From the NCBI GenBank assembly GCA_965279205.1, contig OZ257144.1, forward strand, positions 186,001 to 250,000: DNA of 64,000 nucleotides, in the 5' to 3' direction. The position numbers were made by a program, and so were the translations under genes. Positions 8,031 through 16,942 of the stretch are shown here, piece by piece (position 1 is the first letter of the stretch; every line of letters starts with the position of its first letter). Source of the DNA: UBA7672 sp965279205 (GTDB taxonomy: Bacteria > Pseudomonadota > Alphaproteobacteria > Caulobacterales > Hyphomonadaceae). Under the pieces are notes generated by a model. The model made no database searches. It saw only the letters and a program-made list of their open reading frames with translations, and had not been told where the DNA came from.

Positions 8031-8987
8031 GTGAAGAAGCTCTCCACACGTTTGCTCTGGATCGTCGCCGTCGGGGTTGCGGTTGCAACCCTGCTGGCGC
8101 AGCTCGACCGCATCGATCTCGGCGAAGCCGGGTGGCTGTTCGATCTTCTGGCGCACTTTCCGCGGCAAGCGGCTGTGGTCGCCTTTCTGGCCGCCGTCGG
8201 CGCTGGCGCAATGAAGATGTGGCGGCCGGCCGGGCTGGCAGCCGGCGTGACGGCGTTCAATCTTGCGATCGTTCTGGCGACACCCGGCTTCGCGATTCCG
8301 CAGCCGGCTCCGCAAGACTCGGTGTTGCTTCGTGTCGTCAGCGCCAATGTGCATGCGAGCCCCGAGGCGCTGGCGAAGCTTTCGGCGCTGGCGCAGGAAT
8401 ATGGCGCAGACCTTGTTTCGGTCTATGAAGCGCCTGCGATCAACGATGAAGAGTTGAAACCGCTGTTTCCCGGAATGGCGACCAGCGCGATCCGGACATC
8501 GACAGACGGACGCGATCTTTCCAAGAAAATGCTGGCGATGTCTGCAAAGCCCGTCTCGCCGATCATGGTCGCCTCGCCCGGCGGGCGCAGCAACCGGGCG
8601 GTGCTGCGCTATCGCCTGTCACTGGCGGGAGACGAAATCCAGATCGTGGCGGCACATCCCGTTTCGCCTGACAGCCCGGCGGGCATGGCGGACCGCAACC
8701 GGTTGCTCACGACGTTGGACGACGGGCTGGACGAAGCATCACCCTTCATCGTGATGGGCGATTTCAACGCCTCTCCTTGGTCACGCATCTATGGGCTGAC
8801 GCCCGGCAAGCGGGCGGGCGATCCGCGCTTCGAGGCGACCTTCCCGGCGCCGGCTCTCCTGCTGGGCATTCCCATCGACCACATCAAGTTCGGCGGCGGC
8901 TTGCGCCTCGTCGAGCATCATGTCGGTCCCGATATCGGATCGGACCACCTGCCTGTCTTTGCGACCTTTGCCCTTCCCGCCGATTGA
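8031..8987 (+). CDS. Membrane-anchored endonuclease/exonuclease/phosphatase (EEP) family protein
   Basis: A 318-residue protein. Two to three N-terminal hydrophobic segments (about 7-24, 45-61 and 65-85) precede a periplasmic or cytoplasmic EEP domain that begins near RVVSANVHASP. Catalytic-site motifs of the family are visible: the SANVH strand, GDFNASPWS and a terminal GSDHLPVFA. Proteins of this layout are often annotated as YafD-like. Substrate is unknown; DNA, phosphoinositide-like and other phosphodiesters are all processed in the superfamily. It starts with GTG at 8031 and is inserted in the histidine cluster between hisA and hisF. Confidence 0.85.
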   Translation: MKKLSTRLLWIVAVGVAVATLLAQLDRIDLGEAGWLFDLLAHFPRQAAVVAFLAAVGAGAMKMWRPAGLAAGVTAFNLAIVLATPGFAIPQPAPQDSVLLRVVSANVHASPEALAKLSALAQEYGADLVSVYEAPAINDEELKPLFPGMATSAIRTSTDGRDLSKKMLAMSAKPVSPIMVASPGGRSNRAVLRYRLSLAGDEIQIVAAHPVSPDSPAGMADRNRLLTTLDDGLDEASPFIVMGDFNASPWSRIYGLTPGKRAGDPRFEATFPAPALLLGIPIDHIKFGGGLRLVEHHVGPDIGSDHLPVFATFALPAD

Positions 8988-9018
8988 CCTGCCTCGTGCT
9001 CCGCGCGACTAACAGCTT

Positions 9019-9795
9019 ATGCTGAAGGTTCGCGTCATTCCCTGTCTGGACGTGAAGGACGGGCGCACCGTGAAGGGCGTCAACTTCGTCGACCTGCGCG
9101 ATGCAGGCGATCCGGTTGCGCTGGCCCGCGCCTATGATGCGCAGGGGGCGGACGAGCTCTGCTTTCTCGACATCACGGCGAGCCATGAAAAACGCGGGGC
9201 GATGATCGATGTGGTGGAGCGTACGGCGGACGCCTGCTTCATGCCGCTGACGGTCGGCGGCGGCGTGCGCACACCGGAAGACATGGTGGCAATGCTGAAA
9301 GCCGGCGCCGACAAGGTGGCGATCAATACGGCAGCGGTGCTGGAGCCGGAAATTCTCAGGCGCTGTGCCCGCAAGGTGGGATCGCAGGCCGTGGTGATGG
9401 CGCTGGATGTGCGGCGCGAGGCCGGCGGCGATGCAAAATGGGGCGTCTTTACTCATGGCGGCCGCAACAGCACTGGGCTTGACGCCATACAGTTTGCCAA
9501 GCGCGCGGCCGAACTTGGCGCTGGCGAGATCCTGCTGACATCGATGGACCGCGACGGAACCAAGGACGGCTACGACATCGAGCTGCTTCGGGCCGTGAGG
9601 GATGTCGTGCGTGTGCCGATCATTGCTTCGGGCGGCGCCGGCAATGTGCAGCACATGGCGGATGCCGTGATCAAGGGCGGCGCAGACGCGGTGCTTGCAG
9701 CGTCGATCTTCCACTTTGGCGAAGCATCCGTGGCCGACGCCAAGCGCGCGCTGGCGAAGGCCGGTGCGCCGGTGCGGATGGTGGAGGACGCATGA
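9019..9795 (+). CDS. hisF: Imidazole glycerol phosphate synthase cyclase subunit HisF
   Basis: TIM-barrel lyase that uses ammonia from HisH to convert PRFAR into IGP and AICAR. 258 residues. The catalytic Asp11 is in IPCLDVKDG and the second catalytic Asp is in SMDRDGTKDGYD. The VGGGVR and SGGAG phosphate loops are present. The last four bases (ATGA) contain the hisE start, so the two are translationally coupled. Confidence 0.98.
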   Translation: MLKVRVIPCLDVKDGRTVKGVNFVDLRDAGDPVALARAYDAQGADELCFLDITASHEKRGAMIDVVERTADACFMPLTVGGGVRTPEDMVAMLKAGADKVAINTAAVLEPEILRRCARKVGSQAVVMALDVRREAGGDAKWGVFTHGGRNSTGLDAIQFAKRAAELGAGEILLTSMDRDGTKDGYDIELLRAVRDVVRVPIIASGGAGNVQHMADAVIKGGADAVLAASIFHFGEASVADAKRALAKAGAPVRMVEDA

Positions 9796-10148
9796 GCATG
9801 CAGCATGACCCGCTGGGCAGCGCGGCCTTTCTCGGTGAGGTGCTGACGGAGCTGGCCAAGACGATCGACGCGCGTGTCGGCGACGATCCCGAGAAGTCAT
9901 GGACGGCGAAACTGCTGATGGGCGGGCCGAACCTCACCGCCAAGAAGCTGGGCGAGGAAGCGGTCGAGACGGCGCTTGCCATCGTGAGCCAGGGCGACAA
10001 GGAGGTCGCCGCTGAAGCTGCCGACCTGGTTTATCACTTGCTGGTAGCGCTGCGTTCGCGCGGCGTGCCGCTGGATGCCTTGGCCAAGGCTCTGGAAGCG
10101 CGCCAGGGCAAGTCGGGCGTCGACGAGAAGGCCAGCCGCAAAAGCTGA
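9792..10148 (+). CDS. hisE: Phosphoribosyl-ATP pyrophosphatase HisE
   Basis: Removes pyrophosphate from phosphoribosyl-ATP, the second step of histidine synthesis. 118 residues, all-alpha MazG-like fold. The metal-binding motif KKLGEEAVETALA and the EAADLVYHLLVAL helix are clear. It is a stand-alone HisE rather than a HisI-HisE fusion. It overlaps hisF by four bases and ends the cluster. Confidence 0.97.
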   Translation: MSMQHDPLGSAAFLGEVLTELAKTIDARVGDDPEKSWTAKLLMGGPNLTAKKLGEEAVETALAIVSQGDKEVAAEAADLVYHLLVALRSRGVPLDALAKALEARQGKSGVDEKASRKS

Positions 10149-10213
10149 CGCGTCACCGCTGTCCCCTGCTCGCTCAAGGTGGTAGATTGAGCCATCCAGT
10201 CAGGGGGATTTCG

Positions 10214-11902
10214 ATGCGCATGTCCCGTTTTGCCGCTGCTCTCGTTTTCGCACCGCTTCTTGTGGTTGCCTGCGCAAAGGCGCCTGAAACCAACACCGAG
10301 CTTGTCGCCCGCGCCGGTGCACCGCTGTTCAAAGGGATGGGCGAGTTCCATCGTGTGATCGACACCAAGGATGCCGGCGCCCAGCGCTATTTCGACCAGG
10401 GCATGGTGCTGGCCTTTGGTTTCAACCATGCCGAGGCGATCCGTTCCTTCCGCGCCGCGCAGAAGCTCGACCCCAATTGCGCCATGTGTTTCTGGGGTGA
10501 AGCGCTGGCGACAGGCCCCAACATCAACGTGACCGCCAAGGGCAAGGCGATCATGTCGCCGGACGAGCAGAAGGCGGCGTGGGCTGCGCTCGGCAAGGCG
10601 CAGGCGGTTGAAGCCGGCAAGCCCGAGGCGGAGCGCGACCTGATCGCGGCGCTGACCAGGCGGTATGCGCTTGAGCCCTCGGAGGATCGCGCGTCGCTCG
10701 ATCATGCGTTTGCGGAAGCTCTCGGCGAGCTCGTGAAGAAATATCCCGCCGATGACGATATCGCCGCGATGTATGCCGAGGCGTGGATGAACACCATGCC
10801 GTGGAATTACTGGTCGGACTCGACAACGCCGCGTCCGGAAATCGTTCCGGTGATTGCGGCGCTTGAATCCGTGATCGCACGCAACCCGAAGCATCCGCTG
10901 GCTTTGCATCTCTACATCCATGCGATGGAGGCCTCCTCGACGCCCGAGAAGGCCGAGGCGGCGGCGGACGCTCTCTATCCGCTGGTGCCAGGATCGGGGC
11001 ATCTGGTGCACATGCCGGCGCACATCTTCTACCGCGTCGGCCGCTACAACGACTCGGTCAAGGCCAATACCGAAGCGGCCAAGGTGGACGAGGACTACAT
11101 CAAGCAGTGCAACGCGCAGGGCTTCTATCCGGCGATGTACTACCCCCACAACATCCACTTCCTGTGGTCGTCGGCATCGATGCAGGGCCAGAGCAAGGTG
11201 GCGATCGAAGCGGCGCGCAAGCTGGCCGACAATGTCAGCCTCGAACAGATCGATCAGTTCCCGACGGTGGAGTTCTTCAAGACCGTGCCGTTGCTGTCGC
11301 TGGTGCATTTCGGGCGCTGGGACGAAATCCTCGCCGAACCGCAGCCGCGCGCTGACCTCGGCTTTTCCAACGCCATCTGGCGCTATGCGCGCGGGATCGC
11401 CTACGCCAACAAGGGCGACCTCAAGGCGGCGCGCGCGGAACAGGCAGCCCTGGTTCCGCTGAAGGCCAACCCGAAAGTGATGGTGCTGGACGGGAGCGAC
11501 TATCCGGCAAGCCAGCTGCTGACGGTTGCGGACAACCTGCTGCTGGGCGAGATCGCGCTCAATGCCAAGGACATGAAGACCGCGATCGCGAAGTTCGAGG
11601 CGGCCGTTACTGCGCAGGACGTCCTGCCCTACACCGAGCCGCCCTTCTGGTATTATCCGACGCGCCAGTCGCTGGGCTTTGCGCTGATGAAGGCCGGCAA
11701 GGCCAAGGAAGCGCAGGCAGTCTACGAGGCCGACCTGAAGCAGTACATGCACAATGGCTGGTCGACCTTCGGCCTGATCCAGGCGCTCGATGCGCAGGGC
11801 AGACAAGCCGACGCCGACATGCTGCGTGAACACTTCAAGGCGATGTGGCAGTTCGCGGACATCGAGCTGAAAGGCTCGCGCGTCAGCGGTTCGCCGACCT
11901 GA
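10214..11902 (+). CDS. Tetratricopeptide-repeat lipoprotein, unknown function
   Basis: A 562-residue predicted lipoprotein with lipobox LLVVAC (Cys20). The mature part is built of helical repeats with TPR-like spacing, for example AQRYFDQGMVLAFGFNHAEA near the N-terminus and LGFALMKAGKAKEAQAVYE near the C-terminus. A CAMCFWGEAL segment with two cysteines is conserved in this type of large TPR protein. The ATG at 10214 is chosen over an in-frame start at 10187 because aggggg lies six bases upstream and the signal peptide then starts at residue 1. It converges on the Smr gene with a 20 bp overlap. No enzymatic domain was seen. Confidence 0.85.
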   Translation: MRMSRFAAALVFAPLLVVACAKAPETNTELVARAGAPLFKGMGEFHRVIDTKDAGAQRYFDQGMVLAFGFNHAEAIRSFRAAQKLDPNCAMCFWGEALATGPNINVTAKGKAIMSPDEQKAAWAALGKAQAVEAGKPEAERDLIAALTRRYALEPSEDRASLDHAFAEALGELVKKYPADDDIAAMYAEAWMNTMPWNYWSDSTTPRPEIVPVIAALESVIARNPKHPLALHLYIHAMEASSTPEKAEAAADALYPLVPGSGHLVHMPAHIFYRVGRYNDSVKANTEAAKVDEDYIKQCNAQGFYPAMYYPHNIHFLWSSASMQGQSKVAIEAARKLADNVSLEQIDQFPTVEFFKTVPLLSLVHFGRWDEILAEPQPRADLGFSNAIWRYARGIAYANKGDLKAARAEQAALVPLKANPKVMVLDGSDYPASQLLTVADNLLLGEIALNAKDMKTAIAKFEAAVTAQDVLPYTEPPFWYYPTRQSLGFALMKAGKAKEAQAVYEADLKQYMHNGWSTFGLIQALDAQGRQADADMLREHFKAMWQFADIELKGSRVSGSPT

Positions 11903-12392
11903 GGAAGAGGTAGACCGCGCCCGATCCGCCGTGGCGCGGATGGGCGGTGGCATAGCCGGCTATGAAGGGGCGCAGGTCCGGATCGCCGATCCAGTCGAAC
12001 AGGCGCGCGCGCAGCACGCCTGTGCCCAGCCTGCCCTTGCCGGTGATGACGAGAACACAACGCGCGCCGAGGCCAGCCTGTCGCAGGATGAAGTCGACGA
12101 CTTCACGATGGGCCGTGTCCTGCGTGTGGCCGTGCAGGTCGAGCCGCGCATCGATCTCGCTCTGGCCGCGGCGGATGCGGCGCTGGCCGGACAGGTCGTC
12201 GGGTGGCGTCGGACGCTTTGGCGCTCGCGGCGCATCCCCTGCCCGCGCGGGCTTTACCGCTTCGACGCCGGATGAAGGCGCGGGTTCCGGCTCGGCATCG
12301 GCGGGATCGAGCCTGTGCCCGGGCGCCAGCCGCACAGTGCGTGCGACGCGATGCCAGAGACGGCGTTCGTCAGGGGTAAGCCGGCGACTCAT
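11883..12392 (-). CDS. Smr (MutS2-related) domain protein
   Basis: A 169-residue protein with a disordered, proline- and arginine-rich N-terminal half and a C-terminal Smr domain. The Smr signatures are LDLHGHTQDTA, VLVITGKGR and HPRHGGSGAVYLFLR. Stand-alone Smr domains are nucleases or nucleic-acid-binding proteins. In alphaproteobacteria this gene usually follows tim44 and mltA. Here tim44 lies only 33 bp upstream and no mltA is present between them. Confidence 0.9.
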   Translation of the reverse strand: MSRRLTPDERRLWHRVARTVRLAPGHRLDPADAEPEPAPSSGVEAVKPARAGDAPRAPKRPTPPDDLSGQRRIRRGQSEIDARLDLHGHTQDTAHREVVDFILRQAGLGARCVLVITGKGRLGTGVLRARLFDWIGDPDLRPFIAGYATAHPRHGGSGAVYLFLRSANR

Positions 12393-12425
12393 GTGAGGGA
12401 ACTAGCACAGCGGCTGTTACTGAAA

Positions 12426-13031
12426 TCAGGACGCCGCAGCGACCTCGTCCAGCAGCCAGTTGGGATCCTGGCTCGTCAGCGAGCGCTTGAAGGTCCAGAT
12501 TTCCTTGGCTTGGCGCATATTGTCGCCATCGCTCAATTCGCTTTCGAACGACACCAGCACGCGGCCCATCTTCGCGGCGTCGACCGACGCCTCGACAATG
12601 CGGGCCTGGCGCAGGCGCGCGAGGCGCATCGGCTCGGTTCCGGCCTTCTCGCGCTCGGTGATCGCCTGACTGTAGACCTCGAACACGTCGTCATCGACGA
12701 GCTGCTTGAGCGCGTCACGGTCGCCGTCGGCGAAGGCGCCCACGATCAGCTCATAGGCGCGGCGAGCGCCCTTGGTGAAATCGTCAGGCGCAAAGCTGGC
12801 GTCGCTTGCCGCGATTTCCTCAAGCCCAGCCGCAGCAGGGCCAGTAAAGGCGGCGCGCAGTTTCGGCCGGTCTTCGCTGTTCACATCGTCTTCGCGCTCA
12901 GGCGCGCGCACGGGGGCCTCGCGAAGGCGGCGCGCCGGCGGCTCGGCCCCGGTTTTCTGGCCAAGGACGGCGTACAGGCGTGAAATCACGAAAACCGCAA
13001 TCGCCGCGAGGATGATCAGTTCAATATTCAA
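12426..13031 (-). CDS. Tim44/TimA-like membrane-anchored protein
   Basis: About 201 residues. One N-terminal transmembrane helix (IELIILAAIAVFVISRLYAVLG) is followed by a short basic linker and a C-terminal Tim44-like domain (FTKGARRAYELIVGAFADGDRDALKQLVDDDVFEVY). Bacterial Tim44-like proteins are linked to inner-membrane and envelope protein biogenesis. The TTG at 13031 is preferred because family members begin directly at the helix and gaagg lies about six bases upstream. A GTG at 13067 would add twelve residues and also has a plausible ribosome binding site. The gene is divergent from secB, a recurrent alphaproteobacterial arrangement. Confidence 0.88.
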   Translation of the reverse strand: MNIELIILAAIAVFVISRLYAVLGQKTGAEPPARRLREAPVRAPEREDDVNSEDRPKLRAAFTGPAAAGLEEIAASDASFAPDDFTKGARRAYELIVGAFADGDRDALKQLVDDDVFEVYSQAITEREKAGTEPMRLARLRQARIVEASVDAAKMGRVLVSFESELSDGDNMRQAKEIWTFKRSLTSQDPNWLLDEVAAAS

Positions 13032-13194
13032 GCGAGACCTTCGCAAGTTCCAGAAGAAGAAAGACACAAAAGCCTTTCCCGTTTCATCAATATAGACACA
13101 AAACTCGTGAAGTCAGCCCGCTGTTGCGGGGGTCGCGCCAGCGTGATAGCGCCCCACGCTTCAAGACACGCCAGTATCGGACCAGCCGAAAACC

Positions 13195-13689
13195 ATGACT
13201 GACACGCCTTCTTCGGATCAAAACGCGGCCCCCGCCGAGGGCGCAGGCGCTCCCGTTCTCCGGGTCCTGGCGCAGTACGTTAAGGACCTTTCATTCGAGA
13301 ATCCGGGCATCTTTGCCGCCCAGCAGTCCACCACGGCGCCCGAGATCGAGCTCGGGATCGACGTGCGGGTCGAGCCGGGCCCGGCCCAGGAACAGATCTT
13401 CGCCGTGGAACTGAAGCTGTCGGCCCGCGCCAAGCGCACCGATGCGGTCGTGTTCATTGTCGAGCTTGTCTATGCTGGCGTCTTCCAGTTGCAGGAGGCC
13501 AAGCGCGAGGACGTGGAGCCGATGCTGCTGATCGAATGCCCGCGCCTGCTCTTCCCGTTCGCCCGCCGGATCATCGCCGACATCACCCGCGAGGGCGGAC
13601 ATCCGCCGCTGATGATCGATCCGATCGATTTCGTCGGCCTCTACCGCCAGCAGCGCGCCCGCGCCGATGCGCAACCGGCGTCGGCCTAG
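13195..13689 (+). CDS. secB: Protein-export chaperone SecB
   Basis: Homotetrameric cytoplasmic chaperone that keeps preproteins unfolded and passes them to SecA. 164 residues with a disordered N-terminus, then the family core beginning PVLRVLAQYVKDLSFENP. The YAGVFQLQ strand and the C-terminal LLFPFARRIIADITREGG and PPLMIDPIDFVGLY blocks are typical. It lies in the conserved neighbourhood dnaQ-secB-tim44 near the origin, although a dehydrogenase gene has been placed between dnaQ and secB. Confidence 0.98.
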   Translation: MTDTPSSDQNAAPAEGAGAPVLRVLAQYVKDLSFENPGIFAAQQSTTAPEIELGIDVRVEPGPAQEQIFAVELKLSARAKRTDAVVFIVELVYAGVFQLQEAKREDVEPMLLIECPRLLFPFARRIIADITREGGHPPLMIDPIDFVGLYRQQRARADAQPASA

Positions 13690-13692
13690 AAA

Positions 13693-14733
13693 CTAGCCGC
13701 AGGTCAGCACCATCTTCAGCGCGCCGTCGCGGCGCGCATTGAACATGTCGTAGGCCTCGGCGCCTGCGCTCAGCGGCATGCGGTGTGAAATCACCTGCTC
13801 CGGCTTTAGGCGGCCGCCCTGCACCAGCGCGATCAGCTCCGGCCAGTGCTTTACCACCGAGCAGAGGCTGGTGCGGAAAGTCAGCCCCTTGTTGAAGGCA
13901 AGCGCCATCGGGAACGGAAAGGATTTCGTCTGGCTGACGCCGATGGTCGAGACCGTCGCCTGCTTTCCGGCAAGCGCCAGCGCCAGTTGCAATGTGGCGT
14001 CCGCGCCGACCGCCTCGATCACGCTTTCGGCCATTCGCCCGCCTGTCAGCTCCTTCAGCTCGTTGCGTTCGTCGCCCGGCGTCAGGACGATCGCGCCAAA
14101 GCGCTCGGCCCTGGCGCGGCGTTCGGGCACGAGATCGGCCGCGTAGACTTTCGATGCGCCGAGCGCGAAGGCAATCTGCACCGCCATCAGGCCAATGGGT
14201 CCAAGACCGACCACCGCGACCACGCCGCCCGGGCGGATGTCGGCATTGCTGGCGCCGAGATAGGCCGTCGGCACGTTGTCGGTGAGCATCAGCGCCTGCT
14301 CGAGCGTCAGGCCTTCGGGTATCGGCGCGGCATTGCTGTCGGCGTGCGGCACCATCACCGCTTCGGCCTGGCAGCCTGGAAGCTTGTGGCTTAGCCCGTA
14401 GCAGTTCGTGGCGTTGAACTCGCAACGAACAGCGTCCCCTGCCCGGCATGGTGCGCACAGGCCACAGCTGACAGCGGCGGAGATCATCACCTCGTCGCCG
14501 ACTCTCAGGCGCTCGACGTTTTTGCCGACTTCAACGATCTCGCCGACCGCCTCGTGGCCGATGCAGTAGCCGACATCCTCGCTGAAGCCGTGGCCCTGAT
14601 AGATGTGGAGGTCGCTGCCGCAGATGCTGCAGGCCTTTACCCGCACCAAAGCCGCGTGAGGCGCGGTCACTTTTGCGTCGGGAATTGTCTCGAAGCGAAC
14701 GTCCTTCGGACCATGATAGGTGATTGCTTTCAT
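13693..14733 (-). CDS. Zinc-dependent alcohol dehydrogenase (MDR family)
   Basis: A 346-residue medium-chain dehydrogenase. Catalytic zinc ligands are Cys38 in CSICGSDLH and His60 in GHE. Structural zinc cysteines are at 90, 93, 96 and 104. The Rossmann motif VVGLGPIGLMAVQ precedes the nucleotide-binding acidic residue in YAADLVPERR. The Asp in AADL suggests NAD rather than NADP. The overall look is closest to FDH-like or sorbitol dehydrogenase-like members. Substrate cannot be assigned. It ends four bases from the secB stop, converging on it. Confidence 0.93.
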   Translation of the reverse strand: MKAITYHGPKDVRFETIPDAKVTAPHAALVRVKACSICGSDLHIYQGHGFSEDVGYCIGHEAVGEIVEVGKNVERLRVGDEVMISAAVSCGLCAPCRAGDAVRCEFNATNCYGLSHKLPGCQAEAVMVPHADSNAAPIPEGLTLEQALMLTDNVPTAYLGASNADIRPGGVVAVVGLGPIGLMAVQIAFALGASKVYAADLVPERRARAERFGAIVLTPGDERNELKELTGGRMAESVIEAVGADATLQLALALAGKQATVSTIGVSQTKSFPFPMALAFNKGLTFRTSLCSVVKHWPELIALVQGGRLKPEQVISHRMPLSAGAEAYDMFNARRDGALKMVLTCG

Positions 14734-14796
14734 GAGGCGTGTCCCGATGCAGGCTCACACCTTATGCGTCGGGTACATGGACACAAGCCAAGCGCG

Positions 14797-15492
14797 CTAG
14801 GCGTATTTCTTCCAGATCGCGGCCTCGCCCAGCTCGCCGACGAAGGCAGAGTGAGCGGCTTGTTCCTCGGCGGAAAGCCGGGACGGAAGCGGCTTCGGGC
14901 GTTGCCGGCGCGGCGCGTGCGTTGCTTGCCCACCGCCCGCCGCGCCCGAGGAGTTTGCAAAATCGAAGGCGCGCTCGCGCCCGCCGCGCAGTTCGAGATA
15001 GGCCCGCGCGAGAAGCTGCGCGTCCAGCAGGGCGCCGTGCAGCTCCCTGCCCTCGATCGAAATGTTGAACCGCTTGCAGACGGCGTCGAGCGACGCGGGC
15101 GAACCCGGACGATGTTCCCGCGCCAGGATCAGCGTGTCGATAAACCGCTCCTTTGGCAGCGGCGCACGGCCTAGAAGTTCGAGTTCGTAGTTGAGGAAGC
15201 CGCGGTCGAATTCGGCATTGTGGGCGACGATCGGATCATCGCCGAGGAATTCCATCAGGCGGTCGACAACGTCCGGATGCTCGAAGCGCTTCTTGTCGCG
15301 CAGCGTCTCGTTGGTAATGCCGGTGATGCGGACGGTTGCTTCCGAGACGGGACGACCGGGATTCACATAGATCTGGAACTCGCGGCCGGTTGGCAGGTAG
15401 TTGACCAGCTCGACGCAGCCAAGCTCTACGATGCGATCGCCCGAGCGGGGGTCGAGGCCGGTGGTTTCGGTGTCGAAGATGACTTCACGCAT
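14797..15492 (-). CDS. dnaQ: DNA polymerase III epsilon subunit (3'-5' proofreading exonuclease)
   Basis: Proofreading subunit of the replicative polymerase. 231 residues. ExoI is FDTETTG (Asp7, Glu9), ExoII is HNAEFDRGFL, and ExoIII is HGALLDAQLLARAY. A proline- and basic-rich linker then leads to the C-terminal helix that contacts the alpha subunit. The ATG at 15492 gives the standard MREVIFDTETTG start. It lies 67 bp inside the 3' end of coaE, a long overlap. It is the last gene of the origin-proximal minus-strand unit ppsR-maf-aroE-coaE-dnaQ. Confidence 0.97.
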   Translation of the reverse strand: MREVIFDTETTGLDPRSGDRIVELGCVELVNYLPTGREFQIYVNPGRPVSEATVRITGITNETLRDKKRFEHPDVVDRLMEFLGDDPIVAHNAEFDRGFLNYELELLGRAPLPKERFIDTLILAREHRPGSPASLDAVCKRFNISIEGRELHGALLDAQLLARAYLELRGGRERAFDFANSSGAAGGGQATHAPRRQRPKPLPSRLSAEEQAAHSAFVGELGEAAIWKKYA

Positions 15493-16112
15493 GAATCGGC
15501 CTGTTCCTGAGCCGCCCTGATCCGGGTCCGCAGCGTCTCGATGATCGCATCGACCTGGGCCTCGGCGTAGGGAAAGCCAAGCCCGGTATTGATGACGAAA
15601 TCCGCGCGCTGCCGCTTCACCGAATCGGGTGTCTGACGCGCAAGTATCGCCTCGAACTGCTGCTCGGTCATCCCGCCGCGGGCCAGCACGCGCTGTCTCT
15701 GCACATCTGGCGGGGCTGTAACCACAGCTATTACGTCGGCTCGCTTGTCGCCGCCGGTTTCGAACAGAAGCGGGATATCGAGCACAACGATGTCGGCCTT
15801 GTCGGCAATCGCCTTTTCGAGGAAGGCGCGCTGGGCGCCGGCAATGATCGGGTGGACGATGGATTCCAGCTTCTTCATCGCCTCGGGATTCTGAGCGACG
15901 CGGTCACGAAGCTTGGCGCGGTCGATGGCGCCATCGGCGCCAAGCACGCCGGTAAACGCCTGTTCCAGCGGCGCAACGGCGTCCCCGCCCCTGGCATAGG
16001 CGGCGTGGACAGAAGCGTCGGCGTCGTAGACGGGCACGCCACGCGCAGCAAAGAGCGCAGCCGTTGCGGACTTGCCCATGCCGATCGAGCCTGTAAGTGC
16101 GAGCCTGATCAT
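15426..16112 (-). CDS. coaE: Dephospho-CoA kinase
   Basis: Last step of coenzyme A synthesis, phosphorylating the 3'-hydroxyl of dephospho-CoA. 228 residues. The P-loop is GSIGMGKS (8-15), with DADASVHAAY and VLDIPLLFETGG as further family blocks. The C-terminal tail of about 25 residues is low-complexity (KSSSTPKPPASTP), is encoded within the dnaQ start region and probably has no catalytic role. The start overlaps the aroE stop by four bases (ATGA). Confidence 0.97.
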   Translation of the reverse strand: MIRLALTGSIGMGKSATAALFAARGVPVYDADASVHAAYARGGDAVAPLEQAFTGVLGADGAIDRAKLRDRVAQNPEAMKKLESIVHPIIAGAQRAFLEKAIADKADIVVLDIPLLFETGGDKRADVIAVVTAPPDVQRQRVLARGGMTEQQFEAILARQTPDSVKRQRADFVINTGLGFPYAEAQVDAIIETLRTRIRAAQEQADSCVKSSSTPKPPASTPARAIAS

Positions 16113-16942
16113 GTCCGCGCCGCTATCACCTCCCGGCAGGATGCGAGCGCCTCCTTGAAATCAGGTGAAATTCCGAACCAGATTTCAAAGGCGGCGGCCG
16201 CCTGTGCAACCAACATGGTGAGGCCGTCATGCGGCGTCCAGCCAGCGGTTTGTGCAGCTGCCAGCGTGGGAGCCACTGCCTTGCCGTAGGAAAGATCCAG
16301 AAAAGGACGGCCTTTTCCGGCCGGAAGATCCGGCAGGCTGGCGCCGGAATGACCGAGGCTGGCCGAATTGACGATGATGTCCGCGTCTTTCGCCAGGGCC
16401 GGAAGATCGTCCAGACCGGCGATCTTCGCACTCAGGCCAAGGTCGCTCGCGAGGGCCTGCGCATTGGTCTTTGACCGGTTGACGATCGTGAGCGTGACGC
16501 CGAGCCGCCCTAGACTCGCAACAACCGCACGTGCAGCGCCGCCCGCGCCAATCAGGATAACGCGCAGTCCTGCTGTCTTGCCGCCGGCGGCGACGCGAAA
16601 AGCTTCCGCAAAACCAGCTACATCGGTGTTGTGCGCAAACCAGCTTCCGTCCGCCTGCCGCGCCAGAGTGTTGGCGGCGCCGATTGCACGCGCTTCCGGT
16701 GACACGTCCGCCGCGGCGGCAAGCGCGGCGATCTTGTGCGGCAGCGTGATGTTGAGACCAGAATATTCGCCCGCAAGCGAGCGCAGGCTCGGCGCTGCGT
16801 CCTCCGCCTGCAGGTGGATCCTCGAATAGTGCGCATCAATCCCCGCATCCTTGATCCAGCGATTGTGGATCAGGGGCGAGAGCGAATGCGACACCGGATC
16901 GCCGACCACCGCATAGAGCTTCGTGGCGAATGACGCGCTCAT
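16109..16942 (-). CDS. aroE: Shikimate dehydrogenase
   Basis: NADPH-dependent reduction of 3-dehydroshikimate to shikimate in aromatic amino acid synthesis. 277 residues. The shikimate-binding SHSLSP and the catalytic lysine in NITLPHK (Lys70) are present, and the dinucleotide loop is GAGGAARAV. The start at 16942 is chosen because it overlaps the maf stop by four bases, matching the gene-to-gene pattern of this operon. An upstream in-frame start at 16972 would lie inside maf. Confidence 0.97.
   Translation of the reverse strand: MSASFATKLYAVVGDPVSHSLSPLIHNRWIKDAGIDAHYSRIHLQAEDAAPSLRSLAGEYSGLNITLPHKIAALAAAADVSPEARAIGAANTLARQADGSWFAHNTDVAGFAEAFRVAAGGKTAGLRVILIGAGGAARAVVASLGRLGVTLTIVNRSKTNAQALASDLGLSAKIAGLDDLPALAKDADIIVNSASLGHSGASLPDLPAGKGRPFLDLSYGKAVAPTLAAAQTAGWTPHDGLTMLVAQAAAAFEIWFGISPDFKEALASCREVIAART

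Noticed and set aside
10034..11953. 639-codon minus-strand open frame opposite the TPR lipoprotein
   Set aside because: Rich in Arg, His and Leu and follows the codon-position bias of the opposite strand.
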